A stretch of 64,000 bases of DNA from NCBI RefSeq assembly GCF_023016005.1, contig NZ_JALKAZ010000001.1:868001-932000 (forward strand), read 5' to 3'. Source of the stretch: Erythrobacter sp. F6033. GTDB taxonomy: Bacteria > Pseudomonadota > Alphaproteobacteria > Sphingomonadales > Sphingomonadaceae. The notes beneath the pieces were generated by a model that saw only the letters and a program-made list of their open reading frames with translations, was not told the origin of the DNA and made no database searches. The position numbers and the translations under genes are program-made. Of this stretch, positions 45,496 through 55,676 are shown one piece after another. The number at the start of each line of letters is the position of its first letter. Positions within the stretch are counted from its first letter, which is position 1.

Positions 45496-46368
45496 TTACA
45501 GCGCTTCTGCGCCAGCAATGATTTCGATAAGTTCGGTGGTGATCGCTGCCTGACGGCGGCGGTTATATTCGATGGTCAGCTTGTTGATCAGATCGCCCGC
45601 ATTGCGCGTGGCGTTGTCCATCGCGGTCATCGAAGCGCCTTGCTCCGATGCTTCGCGTTCAAGCAAGGCGCCGAACAGCTGCGTTTTCACATAACGTGGC
45701 AGCAATTCTTCGAGGATTTCCTCTTCGCCCGGCTCATATTCGACCACGGCATCTCCGCCAGCACCGTCGCCTTCGGGCGATGGCACAGGGATCAGCTGGT
45801 TGACGGTCGGATTTTGAACCAGAGCCGACTGGAATGTCGGGTAGATAAGATGTGCGACGTCAAATTTACCTTCGTCGAACATCGCGATCAATTCGGCTGC
45901 GATCGCATCTGCTTCTTCGAAGCCCGGCGTTTTTACAGTCGAAGTGTCAAAACCGGCGGTGATCTGGTTCGCATATTCGCGTTTGATCGGGGCACGGCCT
46001 TTCTTACCGACGAGGTAGAACTCGACGCTCTTTCCTTCTGCCAGAAGTTCCTGAGCCTTCACCTTCGCAGCTTTGACGAGGTTCGAGTTTAGACCGCCGC
46101 AAAGACCCTTGTCGGTGTTGACCACCACGAGGAGGTTGCGCGTGTCCGACCCGGTGCCAGCGAGCAGTTTCGGAGCGCTGTCGCCTGAAACCTTGCCAGC
46201 CAGCGAAGCCATTACGGCGCCCAAGCGCGTGGCATAGGGCCGACCCGCTTCGGCAGCAGCCTGCGCACGGCGAAGCTTCGCCGCGGCGACCATCTGCTTG
46301 GCCTTGGTGATCTTCTGAGTCGATTTAACCGACCCGATCCGATCCTTGAGTTCTTTTAATGAGGCCAC
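45496..46368 (-). CDS. atpG: ATP synthase F1 gamma subunit
   Basis: A 290-residue rotor shaft. The N-terminal helix [20 protein letters not shown] and C-terminal helix [20 protein letters not shown] are the paired coiled coil; [14 protein letters not shown] is the conserved core sequence. Between atpA and atpD. Confidence 0.97.
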   Translation of the reverse strand: MASLKELKDRIGSVKSTQKITKAKQMVAAAKLRRAQAAAEAGRPYATRLGAVMASLAGKVSGDSAPKLLAGTGSDTRNLLVVVNTDKGLCGGLNSNLVKAAKVKAQELLAEGKSVEFYLVGKKGRAPIKREYANQITAGFDTSTVKTPGFEEADAIAAELIAMFDEGKFDVAHLIYPTFQSALVQNPTVNQLIPVPSPEGDGAGGDAVVEYEPGEEEILEELLPRYVKTQLFGALLEREASEQGASMTAMDNATRNAGDLINKLTIEYNRRRQAAITTELIEIIAGAEAL

Positions 46369-46380
46369 GTCAGCGGTCCT

Positions 46381-47922
<1,542 letters not shown>

Positions 47923-48477
47923 TTAAGCCTTCATGGCCTGGGAAAGTGAATTGAGGCGGGTGCGGATCGAGGCATCAATGCGCTGCGAACCGATTGTGAC
48001 GACGAGGCCACCGAGAAGCTCGGGATCTACATCGGCAGATAACATTACAGTGCGACCTTCGCGGGCGGTCAGCTTGTCCTTAAGCGTGGCAAGCTGGCTG
48101 TCCGAAAGCGGATGCGCGCTGGAAACTGTTGCGGTGACCTCACCGCGCTGGGCGGCGGCGATGGTGTTGAACGCGGTGATCATGTCGCCCAAGGACGACA
48201 GACGGCGGTTTGACGCCAGCACACCGAGAAAATTGGTTGTCAGGTCGGCGAGACCCAGATGTTTGCCAACCGCGGCAATCGCTTCGCCTTGGGCGCTGCG
48301 TGTAAGTTGCGGGTTGGTGGTGGCAGCGCGAAGGTCATCCGATTCGCTCAACGCACCCGCCAGTTTGGCGAGATCGGACTCGACAGCGGTGACCGTGCCG
48401 GCCTCGCTTGCGAGTTCGAACAATGCTGAGGCGTAACGGCCTGCCAGGCTAGCCTGAATTCCGGCGGAAATATCCAC
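47923..48477 (-). CDS. atpH: ATP synthase delta subunit
   Basis: A 184-residue stator subunit linking F1 to the peripheral stalk. [20 protein letters not shown] at the N-terminus and the C-terminal [20 protein letters not shown] are typical. GTG start at 48477; AAAGGA lies a little far upstream. First gene of the F1 operon; the F0 genes are not in this window, as usual in alphaproteobacteria. Confidence 0.95.
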   Translation of the reverse strand: MDISAGIQASLAGRYASALFELASEAGTVTAVESDLAKLAGALSESDDLRAATTNPQLTRSAQGEAIAAVGKHLGLADLTTNFLGVLASNRRLSSLGDMITAFNTIAAAQRGEVTATVSSAHPLSDSQLATLKDKLTAREGRTVMLSADVDPELLGGLVVTIGSQRIDASIRTRLNSLSQAMKA

Positions 48478-48666
48478 GCGTTCGATGTCCTTTAGGATCT
48501 TCGAGAATAACGATACATCGCCTCGGGATCGGAGGCCTGGTTGGGGGTCTCCTGCGAAGCTGGCGCGCGCCTAGCAATGTCTATCTGATTCCGCAAGCCG
48601 AGCGCGCGCAAATTGTCGCTCAAAGCGGTCTGCCTCTTGCATTACGCTAGGGAATGTGACATATGC

Positions 48667-48680
48667 TTACCGAACGGTAA
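48667..48680. promoter_or_regulatory. TetR-type operator-like palindrome upstream of the TauD gene
   Basis: TTACCGAACGGTAA is a perfect inverted repeat with 6-base arms, 20 bases before the dioxygenase start. Such sites are typical of TetR-family repressors. Confidence 0.5.
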
Positions 48681-48700
48681 GAAAAGTTTGGGAGAGAATC

Positions 48701-49528
48701 ATGCAACTGACACCAATGGCCCCGAAATGCGGTGTGGAAGTTTCCGGCGTTTCGCTCGCGTCATGCAGCGACGCCGAGATGGATCAGATCAAGCAGACTA
48801 TTTATGAGCACGGCGTTGCGGTTTTCCGTGATCAGGATTTCTCGCCTGAGGATCACATCAATTTTGGCCGCCGTTGGGGCGGGATCGATGTGAACAACTA
48901 TTTCCCGCTTAACGAGGCATTCCCGGAAATCGCGCTCGTAAAGAAAGAGGCGCACGAATCTACCAATATCGGCGGGGCGTGGCACACTGACCATTCCTAT
49001 GACCAAATCCCTGCGATGGGCTCTGTCTTGGTCGCGCGCGATCTTCCGCCGAGCGGGGGCGACACCGAATGGGCTCACATGGGCGCAGCCTATGATGCGC
49101 TGCCGGATGACATCAAAGCCGAGATCGAGAACCTTGAGGCGTTCCACACCGCTGACCATGTATATAAGGCCGATGGTCTCTATGCGCAGACCGACATGGG
49201 CAAGAATCTTCGCGGTCAGGATCTGAAAACCGGTGCGATCCACCCCGTTGTGATCCGTCACCCGCAAACGGGCCGGAAGCTTCTTTATGTGAATGGCGGC
49301 TTCACAATCCACTTTGTTGGTCAGACCCGCGAAGAAAGCATGCCGCTACTGCAGAAGCTGCTTGATGCCGCTGTGATGGATGACAATCGCTGCCGCCTTC
49401 AATGGAAGCCCGGTACGGTTGCGATCTGGGATAACCGGACCAGCTGGCACAATGCGATCAACGATTATGCCGGTCATCGCCGCGAGATGCACCGCATCAC
49501 GCTGTCGGGTGAGGCGCTGGCGGCTTAA
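48701..49528 (+). CDS. TauD/TfdA family Fe(II)/2-oxoglutarate dioxygenase
   Basis: A 275-residue protein. The HxD iron ligands are His95 and Asp97 (GGAWHTDHSY); the second His is about 250 (TSWHNAINDY) followed by the conserved arginines (RREMHRITL) for 2-oxoglutarate. It hydroxylates an unknown sulfonate, aryloxyacetate or similar acid. The ATG at 48701 follows GGGAGAGAATC. Control by a TetR regulator is suggested by the palindrome upstream. Confidence 0.9.
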   Translation: MQLTPMAPKCGVEVSGVSLASCSDAEMDQIKQTIYEHGVAVFRDQDFSPEDHINFGRRWGGIDVNNYFPLNEAFPEIALVKKEAHESTNIGGAWHTDHSYDQIPAMGSVLVARDLPPSGGDTEWAHMGAAYDALPDDIKAEIENLEAFHTADHVYKADGLYAQTDMGKNLRGQDLKTGAIHPVVIRHPQTGRKLLYVNGGFTIHFVGQTREESMPLLQKLLDAAVMDDNRCRLQWKPGTVAIWDNRTSWHNAINDYAGHRREMHRITLSGEALAA

Positions 49529-49911
49529 GTGTCGCTGCGCGTTTGCCGATAGGCAAGCGCGGCCAGAACCATCGCGATGACTGCGGGGACCGTCTGAACC
49601 ACCACAATGCGCGGTGAGACGGTCGCCGCACCAAACACACCCGCAACCGCGACGAAGATCAGGAAGCACATTGCGACCTTGAACCGCCACTGCGAGTCTT
49701 TGATTGTGAGCGACCAGATCAGGCCCATTGCCAAAAAGGCATTATACAGACCTTGATTGGCCGCCATCGCGGTGGTCGGCTCAAACAGCTCGGTAGGAAA
49801 AGAGGCAAACACCTTCGGCCCGCGCGTCGTCCAAGCGAACATCTCGAACCACGCGATATAAAGGTGGAGCAGGGCGATCAGGCCAATGGCGAGTTTGGAA
49901 AGAGTTTGCAT
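49525..49911 (-). CDS. DUF1304 membrane protein
   Basis: A 128-residue protein with four membrane helices. LAIGLIALLHLYIAWFEMFA, NQGLYNAFLAMGL and the late VVQTVPAVIAMVL are DUF1304 features. Unknown function. The 3-prime end overlaps the TauD stop by four bases (convergent). The start is the ATG at 49911 rather than 49941, which would lie inside an operator-like palindrome. Confidence 0.85.
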   Translation of the reverse strand: MQTLSKLAIGLIALLHLYIAWFEMFAWTTRGPKVFASFPTELFEPTTAMAANQGLYNAFLAMGLIWSLTIKDSQWRFKVAMCFLIFVAVAGVFGAATVSPRIVVVQTVPAVIAMVLAALAYRQTRSDT

Positions 49912-49927
49912 AGCGTCTTCTATACCC

Positions 49928-49949
49928 GATCTATCGTTCAAGATAGATC
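49928..49949. promoter_or_regulatory. Operator-like inverted repeat upstream of DUF1304
   Basis: GATCTATC (49928-49935) and GATAGATC (49942-49949) are perfect 8-base inverted arms around GTTCAA, 17 to 38 bases upstream of the DUF1304 ATG. This resembles TetR/MarR operators. Confidence 0.45.
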
Positions 49950-49963
49950 AGGCCTTAGCTCTA

Positions 49964-51595
49964 TTATTCAGCTGCTCCAGCCGTTGCCGCCGATTCGCAT
50001 GTGTAGACGAGCCGTTCATTCGGTCGGTTCGGCAATTGCGCGATCACGCTTGATTGCTGTTCGCCCAGAATTCGCGCTGCATCGGTTACGCCGCACGCAG
50101 GCGGAGTGTAGCCACGGCGCACCTCGCGCGCGGCTTCCATATCGGCGCGGCTCAACAGGAACCGGTCGGTTCTGAAAATGCGCGTTTGCGGGTCGTAAGT
50201 GTTGACCGACACCGCTGCTTCATCACCCGGCACAAACACCCGGGACCATTCACTGCCGCTCATCCCGTATTGAGTCCGTTCATTGACGCAGCCGTCTGCA
50301 CCCCATGAAAACTCGACATCATCGGTTCGCGCCCCGGTGATCCGGCTGCGTTCGGGTACAAGCGTGCAGATCAGCGATCCATCGCCAGCAAGCGAGATAG
50401 GCTGGCTGCCATCATCGCCGCCGCCTTCTGCTTCTTCCAAAGCGGCTGCGACGCGGTCTTCAATCTCGTCATAGCCCGGCCGCGTGGCCCAAACGAGCAC
50501 GGTCCCGATAAAGGCTGCACCCGCAATCCCGCCTGCGATCATCGAACGGGTTTGGGCGTTCGGGTAATTCTCGGGATCAGTGCGGCCTTGTGCGCGCAAC
50601 TGGGTGGCTGTGTAGCCCGCGCCAATGCCGACGAGCAGCAGGATAAGCGCCATGGCCATCGCATTGTCGCGTTCTTCCATCACTTCGAGTTGCGCTTTTA
50701 TCCGTGCTTCGGCTTTGGCTTCGCGCAAGCTTGCCTCTCGCGCATCAATCCTTGCCTGTGCTTCGGCACGCTCCGCATCAAAGCGCGCGCGTTCGGCGGC
50801 GTTGAGCTCTTCGATAGATCGGCATGGCAGCGCATTGGTGCGCGGCTCAATATCGTTCTCGCGCAGGAACGGCAGCAATTCGCGCAGGGACACAGCGAAG
50901 TAAAACTCGGCATCGGACCCATCTGAATCCGCGCCAAAGGAATTGACGCCAAGCACACGTCCGCACCCATCCAGAAGCGGCCCACCGGAATTGCCCCGTG
51001 CAATCGGGGCTGTGTGCAGGATTGTGTCAAACTGGCGGCTGGGCCGTTCACCGGACAAAAACCCTCGGCTTTTTACGGGCGGCTGCGCACTGAAAATATC
51101 GCTGATTTCCAGACCCTGCGCGAGATCGACATTCATCGGATAGCCCACCGCCGAAACCTCACCGAACCCGCTTGTTGCGCCGCCTGCGATAGTCAAAGGA
51201 GGCAGTCGCAGGCTGGAATCGACAATCTCTAGCAAGGCAAGATCATTGCGCGGGCTAACCGCCACGGGGCGGGCAAACGCGCTGTCCGATCCTTCACTCG
51301 GCACGATCCCGATGCGTAGGGTGTCGTCCTGCAAAGCCTCGCGGATGACGTGGGCGTTGGTGACGATCCGGTTCGAAGTGACGGCAAATCCGCTGCCGTG
51401 GGTAACAGGAACCAGTTCCTCTCCGGCTTGGTTGATCAACACCACGCGGACAACACCGCGCGCCGCCGCATCAACATCGCCGGAATCGGCGAGGGCTGGC
51501 GAGGCCATAACACCCAGCAATACAGCAAGGGTACAGCAGAACGCGTTTAAGGCGTTGTGAGCAAGGCGGGTCAGATTGTGCACAGATTGGGTCAT
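49964..51595 (-). CDS. Trypsin-like serine protease with membrane and C-terminal domains
   Basis: A 543-residue exported protein: signal peptide (to about residue 36, SPALA), chymotrypsin-fold protease with His82 (TNAHV), Asp118 (NDLALL) and Ser203 (GNSGGPL). A long charged coiled coil (about 265-310; ERARFDAERAEAQARIDARE), a membrane helix (about 317-335), a second hydrophobic stretch (about 350-368) and a C-terminal domain follow. DegP-like PDZ domains are not seen. Possibly senses or remodels the envelope. Confidence 0.85.
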   Translation of the reverse strand: MTQSVHNLTRLAHNALNAFCCTLAVLLGVMASPALADSGDVDAAARGVVRVVLINQAGEELVPVTHGSGFAVTSNRIVTNAHVIREALQDDTLRIGIVPSEGSDSAFARPVAVSPRNDLALLEIVDSSLRLPPLTIAGGATSGFGEVSAVGYPMNVDLAQGLEISDIFSAQPPVKSRGFLSGERPSRQFDTILHTAPIARGNSGGPLLDGCGRVLGVNSFGADSDGSDAEFYFAVSLRELLPFLRENDIEPRTNALPCRSIEELNAAERARFDAERAEAQARIDAREASLREAKAEARIKAQLEVMEERDNAMAMALILLLVGIGAGYTATQLRAQGRTDPENYPNAQTRSMIAGGIAGAAFIGTVLVWATRPGYDEIEDRVAAALEEAEGGGDDGSQPISLAGDGSLICTLVPERSRITGARTDDVEFSWGADGCVNERTQYGMSGSEWSRVFVPGDEAAVSVNTYDPQTRIFRTDRFLLSRADMEAAREVRRGYTPPACGVTDAARILGEQQSSVIAQLPNRPNERLVYTCESAATAGAAE

Positions 51596-51698
51596 TCTGC
51601 TAAGCTATTAAGGAGTGATCATTGCCCTTGCAAAACAATGGGTCGATGATGCTGTGTGTAAGGGCGCAATGGCTCCCGATGAGTCAAAGAGGGTTTCT

Positions 51699-52346
51699 AT
51701 GACAGTTCGCAGGTTTTTAGGTGCTGTATCCGCGGTGGCCGCGACTATGATCGCTGGCCCATTGGCTGCGCAGGAGCCTGAACTAGACTTCGCCATCAGC
51801 GATGATCTGTTCACCGTGACAGTGCCTGAGGGGTTTTGTGAACCAGAAGGCGAATATGCGGAGATCGCACTGCAATATGCGACCGGCGATACACGCAACG
51901 TCACTCCGGTCGATCTTCAGCGATGCGGCACTTTTGAAGAGGATTATATCTTGGTCAAAGCGCCGCGCGGGCTCGATCCCGTTGAGCTACCGAAGGCTGA
52001 ATTCCTCGCAGGGTTGGCGGAGGAATTGAAACAAGCAAACCCCATTCAGAGCGGTGAAAAGCGCGGCTATGTTGATATGCGCGATGAAACCGAAGGAGAC
52101 CGTGATATCGCCATTGTCAAGTTCGGGTATCGCGGATCAGATGATCAATGTGCCTATCTGGGCGGAGAATTGCTTGTAACATTCAGCGATGGCCGCAAAG
52201 AGCCGGTCTATGTCGGTTCATGCGGCACTCTTATCGGCAACCGCCATTTGTTCGTCCATTCCTATGCTCGTGTGGCCAGCGGCGCGACAGTCGAATCGAT
52301 GAAAGCACGCAGCCGCGCTGTTTCGGGAATGATCGCGCCAAAGTGA
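51699..52346 (+). CDS. Hypothetical exported protein
   Basis: A 215-residue protein with a signal peptide (TVRRFLGAVSAVAATMIAGP then LAAQ). The mature part begins LDFAISDDLFTVTVPEGFCE and has four cysteines (for example RCGTF, GSCGT). The start at 51699 is supported by GAGGG and the signal peptide; the frame is open to 51615. Not assigned. Divergent from the protease gene. Confidence 0.72.
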   Translation: MTVRRFLGAVSAVAATMIAGPLAAQEPELDFAISDDLFTVTVPEGFCEPEGEYAEIALQYATGDTRNVTPVDLQRCGTFEEDYILVKAPRGLDPVELPKAEFLAGLAEELKQANPIQSGEKRGYVDMRDETEGDRDIAIVKFGYRGSDDQCAYLGGELLVTFSDGRKEPVYVGSCGTLIGNRHLFVHSYARVASGATVESMKARSRAVSGMIAPK

Positions 52347-52423
52347 CTGCTTTCGATTGACGCTTTGCTATTGAGCACAAGGTTCGGGATGGAGCATTGG
52401 ACAAAAACCTTCAGAACCAGCGC

Positions 52424-53470
52424 ATGACAGACCAACGCATCCATTCAGGCACGCTTTCGGACGATGATCGCTGGCAAATCGCGCTTGCAAAAGACCGTCG
52501 GTACGATGGTGCTTTTGTCACCGGCGTACATTCGACGGGTATTTATTGCCGCCCAAGTTGCCCAGCGCGCGCGCCGCTGCGCAAAAACGTCAAATTCTAT
52601 GCGAACCACGAAGATGCAGAGGCGGCGGGGCTTCGAGCCTGCAAGCGATGTTCGCCTAACACACAAAGCGCGGAGGAAGCCTGTGTGCTCGCCGCGATTG
52701 CAGCAATCCGCGCCGATGGTTCGCAGACACTGGATCAATTAGCCGACCTAACCGGCTATTCACCCACGCACTTCCAGCGGTTGTTCAAACGCACCGTAGG
52801 CCTTTCTCCGGCAGCTTTCGCACGGGCTTTGCGAGAGGAAAAAGTGCGCGGCGCTTTGGAAGATGGAGCCAGCGTGACAGACGCGCTGTATGATGCAGGC
52901 TATTCCGCGCCTTCGCGGTTTTATGCCAACACAAAAGGACGATTGGGAATGCAGGCGAGCGACTGGCGCGATGGCGGGAAGGGGCGCCAAATCCATTGGA
53001 GCGTGATAACGACTTCTCTGGGTGAAATGCTGGTCGCAGCGACCGAAAAGGGCGTGTGCTGCCTTTCCTTTGGCGAAGGCGAGCCTGAGCTGCGCGCTAG
53101 GTTCCCCAAGGCAGAACTGGTCGAAGGCGGCGAGGATTTTCGCGCGCTGTTTGATCAGGTTGTCGCGGCGGTTGAGGAACCTTCGAATGATGCTTCGGCC
53201 ATACCGCTCGATGTGAAGGGCACGGCTTTCCAGCAGCGTTGTTGGGAGGCATTGCGCCAAATACCCGCTGGCGAAACGCGCAGTTATGGTGAGCAAGCGG
53301 CTATGCTGGGCAATCCTAAAGCCAGCCGCGCTGTGGGAAGTGCAAATGGTGCCAACAACATCGCCGTGCTGATCCCGTGCCATCGCGTCGTGCCTGCCAG
53401 TGGTGGTGTTGGTGGCTATGCCTATGGGCCCGAGATCAAGGCCGAATTACTCAAACGCGAAAGCCAATAG
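52424..53470 (+). CDS. ada: Ada: bifunctional methyltransferase / transcriptional activator
   Basis: A 348-residue full-length Ada. Zn domain: C42, C46, C73, C76 (spacing as E. coli Cys38-42-69-72), repairing methylphosphotriesters. AraC-type HTH (about 95-180). C-terminal O6-methylguanine-DNA methyltransferase with active-site IPCHR, Cys319 (E. coli Cys321). It senses methylation damage and activates its own regulon. A frame from a TTG at 52397 is less likely. 2-base gap to the next gene. Confidence 0.95.
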   Translation: MTDQRIHSGTLSDDDRWQIALAKDRRYDGAFVTGVHSTGIYCRPSCPARAPLRKNVKFYANHEDAEAAGLRACKRCSPNTQSAEEACVLAAIAAIRADGSQTLDQLADLTGYSPTHFQRLFKRTVGLSPAAFARALREEKVRGALEDGASVTDALYDAGYSAPSRFYANTKGRLGMQASDWRDGGKGRQIHWSVITTSLGEMLVAATEKGVCCLSFGEGEPELRARFPKAELVEGGEDFRALFDQVVAAVEEPSNDASAIPLDVKGTAFQQRCWEALRQIPAGETRSYGEQAAMLGNPKASRAVGSANGANNIAVLIPCHRVVPASGGVGGYAYGPEIKAELLKRESQ

Positions 53471-53472
53471 AT

Positions 53473-54219
53473 ATGACCAAAAATGATTTTGCCGCGCTGC
53501 ATAAAGCCGGCGCGCCGCTTATCCTATTCAATTGCTGGGACGCTGGTAGCGCGAAAGCCATCGCGAGTTCCGGTGCCAGCGCCATCGCCACAGGCAGTCT
53601 GGCTTTGGCTGGCGCGCAGGGTTTCGATGACGGGGAGGGCATTCCATTTGAGGTGCTTCTCAAAACTGTGCGACAGATCGCTTCGGTCATTGATCTGCCG
53701 CTCAGCGTCGATATTGAAACCGGCTTTGCGGACAGTCCTGATGATATTGCATCGAACGCAGCTGCTTTGATCGAGGCTGGGGCTATCGGTTGCAATCTTG
53801 AAGACAGGCTGCTCCCTTCAGGCGGTTTGCGCGATCCAGCTGGGCAAGCTGCGCGGATCTCGGCGGCGAGCGATGCGGGCCTGTTCGTCAATGCCAGAAC
53901 CGATCTGTTTCTTGCGCCGCTGATGGCGGGGGAGGACCCCAACCGTATCGAGCTGGTCGACGCCGCCGCCGAACGCGCGGCGATTTATGGCAAAGCGGGC
54001 GCGGGTTGCCTCTTCGCGCCTGGTCTCAGTGATCCATCCTTGATCGCCTCTCTCTGCGAACGGGTGAACATGCCCGTCAACGTCATGCGGCTGGATGGCA
54101 TGGTCAGCAATTCGGAGCTGGCTAAACTGGGCGTGGCCCGGATCAGTTACGGACCTGGCCCATGGCGAGCGGCCATGGAAGCGGTGGCCGACAATGCAAA
54201 GGCGGCGCTGAGCAAGTAA
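53473..54219 (+). CDS. Isocitrate lyase / PEP mutase family protein
   Basis: A 248-residue TIM-barrel enzyme: FNCWDAGSAKAIASSGASAI, DIETGFADSPDDIASNAAAL and GAIGCNLEDR are the Mg-binding region of the PEP mutase/isocitrate lyase superfamily. The catalytic Cys loop of true isocitrate lyase (KKCGH) is not present, so a carboxy-lyase or phosphonomutase-like role is more likely. 2 bases after ada, so probably co-transcribed. Confidence 0.85.
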   Translation: MTKNDFAALHKAGAPLILFNCWDAGSAKAIASSGASAIATGSLALAGAQGFDDGEGIPFEVLLKTVRQIASVIDLPLSVDIETGFADSPDDIASNAAALIEAGAIGCNLEDRLLPSGGLRDPAGQAARISAASDAGLFVNARTDLFLAPLMAGEDPNRIELVDAAAERAAIYGKAGAGCLFAPGLSDPSLIASLCERVNMPVNVMRLDGMVSNSELAKLGVARISYGPGPWRAAMEAVADNAKAALSK

Positions 54220-54222
54220 AAG

Positions 54223-55662
54223 CTATGTCGTCGCCGGTTGCGGTTTCGTCATAAAGCCAAGGTCAGGCGAAGCGAAGCGTCCGATATTGGGCGAAATGCT
54301 TGGAAGCTCGCTCGGCGAGACCCCGAACCACGTGGCCAGCGTTGCCGAATACTCGTCCACCGAAGTGGTTGGAAGCAAGCGGCCACGGCCAACCTGGTCT
54401 GCTGTTTCGACCGAGACCGATGGCGCGCGGCCATAAAAGCGCCCGCCATTCACACCGCCGCCCATCGCAAAGTGGAAGCTGCCCCAGCCATGGTCGGACC
54501 CGTCACCGTTCGAGGCCAGCGTGCGTCCGAAATCTGACGCGGTGAAGGTCGTAACCTGATCCGCGATGCCCATCTCGATTGTCGATTGGTAAAACGCATC
54601 CATCGCGGCATCGACACTAGCTAGCAGCCCTTCGTGCTGCCCAATCAAACCGTCATGATTGTCAAAACCACCCGCCGCGACGAGGAACACCTGCCGCGTT
54701 ACGCCCAAAGAACTCCGGGATGCGATCAAATTGGCGACCGTGCGCAATTGCGCGGCGAGACCGTTGCCGTCCGGGAAAACAGTTCCGAGACTTGAGTTGC
54801 TCAGAGCATCATTGACGAACTGACCATACTGGATCGATCGGTCGTTTATATGCGCGTGGTCGGCGGCAAGAATGTTGCCCGAACCGCTACGCAGAATTTG
54901 ATCGAGCGCGCCCGCTGCGGCGCTGGAATTGAACAGACGATTGCGATTGAGCGGCCGGAACAATGTCGCTCCCGATGGGGATACTTGATAAGGCACCGCG
55001 TTCTCACCGCTCAGGAAAACGGCGTTGCCGCTGACATTGATCGCGGTGAACATCGAGTTCGTGTTCGACGTCAGAGCGAGATCGCCCATCCGTCCGCCCC
55101 AGCCAGTCGGCGACCCTTCCGGCTGTGAACTTTGCCAGGTCGATTGCTGATCATTGTGCGAGAACAGTTTGGCAGGGCGCGGTACAGAGTTGTTGTCATA
55201 TTGCGCACGGGTCAGCGGCGCGACGAGCGGGCCGACATTCAGGATTGGAGCCATCGCTCCTTCATCAAACCGCTGCTTCAAACGCGGCATCGTCGGCGCG
55301 AGTGCATAGGTGATGTCGTCGGTCAAAGTCTGGTCGTTTGGAGTGGCCAGAACGGAGCCCGCCAGCGATGCGCGGGGCAGGGCAATGCCGCCGCCTGCTT
55401 CCGATCCACCGCCGCCGCGGATGTTGGAATAGCGCGCATAGTTGGTGGCATCGAACGGGATCAGCGTATTGCCATGATCATTGCCGCCATAAAGGAAGAC
55501 GCAGACCAGCGCTTTATAGCCTCCTGCATTGGAAAAGGCTGCCGCCTCGCTCAGACCGGCGAGGCCCATCGCGTAGGAAGACGCTGCGCCCATCGCCGCC
55601 AATTGACTGGTGCGGCGCATAAAAGCGCGGCGCGAAAGTTCGGATGCTTTGCCGATATACAT
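54223..55662 (-). CDS. DUF1501 domain exported protein
   Basis: A 479-residue protein with a Tat-like N-terminus (ELSRRAFMRRTSQLAAMGAA). The DUF1501 core includes KALVCVFLYGGNDHGNTLIP and TTFTASDFGRTLASNGDGSD then HGWGSFHFAMGG, resembling sulfatase/alkaline-phosphatase-fold proteins. Genes for DUF1501 and DUF1800 occur as neighbours in many bacteria. It starts 14 bases after the DUF1800 stop, so one operon. Confidence 0.9.
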   Translation of the reverse strand: MYIGKASELSRRAFMRRTSQLAAMGAASSYAMGLAGLSEAAAFSNAGGYKALVCVFLYGGNDHGNTLIPFDATNYARYSNIRGGGGSEAGGGIALPRASLAGSVLATPNDQTLTDDITYALAPTMPRLKQRFDEGAMAPILNVGPLVAPLTRAQYDNNSVPRPAKLFSHNDQQSTWQSSQPEGSPTGWGGRMGDLALTSNTNSMFTAINVSGNAVFLSGENAVPYQVSPSGATLFRPLNRNRLFNSSAAAGALDQILRSGSGNILAADHAHINDRSIQYGQFVNDALSNSSLGTVFPDGNGLAAQLRTVANLIASRSSLGVTRQVFLVAAGGFDNHDGLIGQHEGLLASVDAAMDAFYQSTIEMGIADQVTTFTASDFGRTLASNGDGSDHGWGSFHFAMGGGVNGGRFYGRAPSVSVETADQVGRGRLLPTTSVDEYSATLATWFGVSPSELPSISPNIGRFASPDLGFMTKPQPATT

Positions 55663-55676
55663 GACTGCCGCCTCTC

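Noticed and set aside
52350..52400. Possible Ada box upstream of ada (AAAGCGTCAA on the minus strand)
   Set aside because: The match to AAAGCGCA is partial and in the wrong orientation, so I do not list it as a site.
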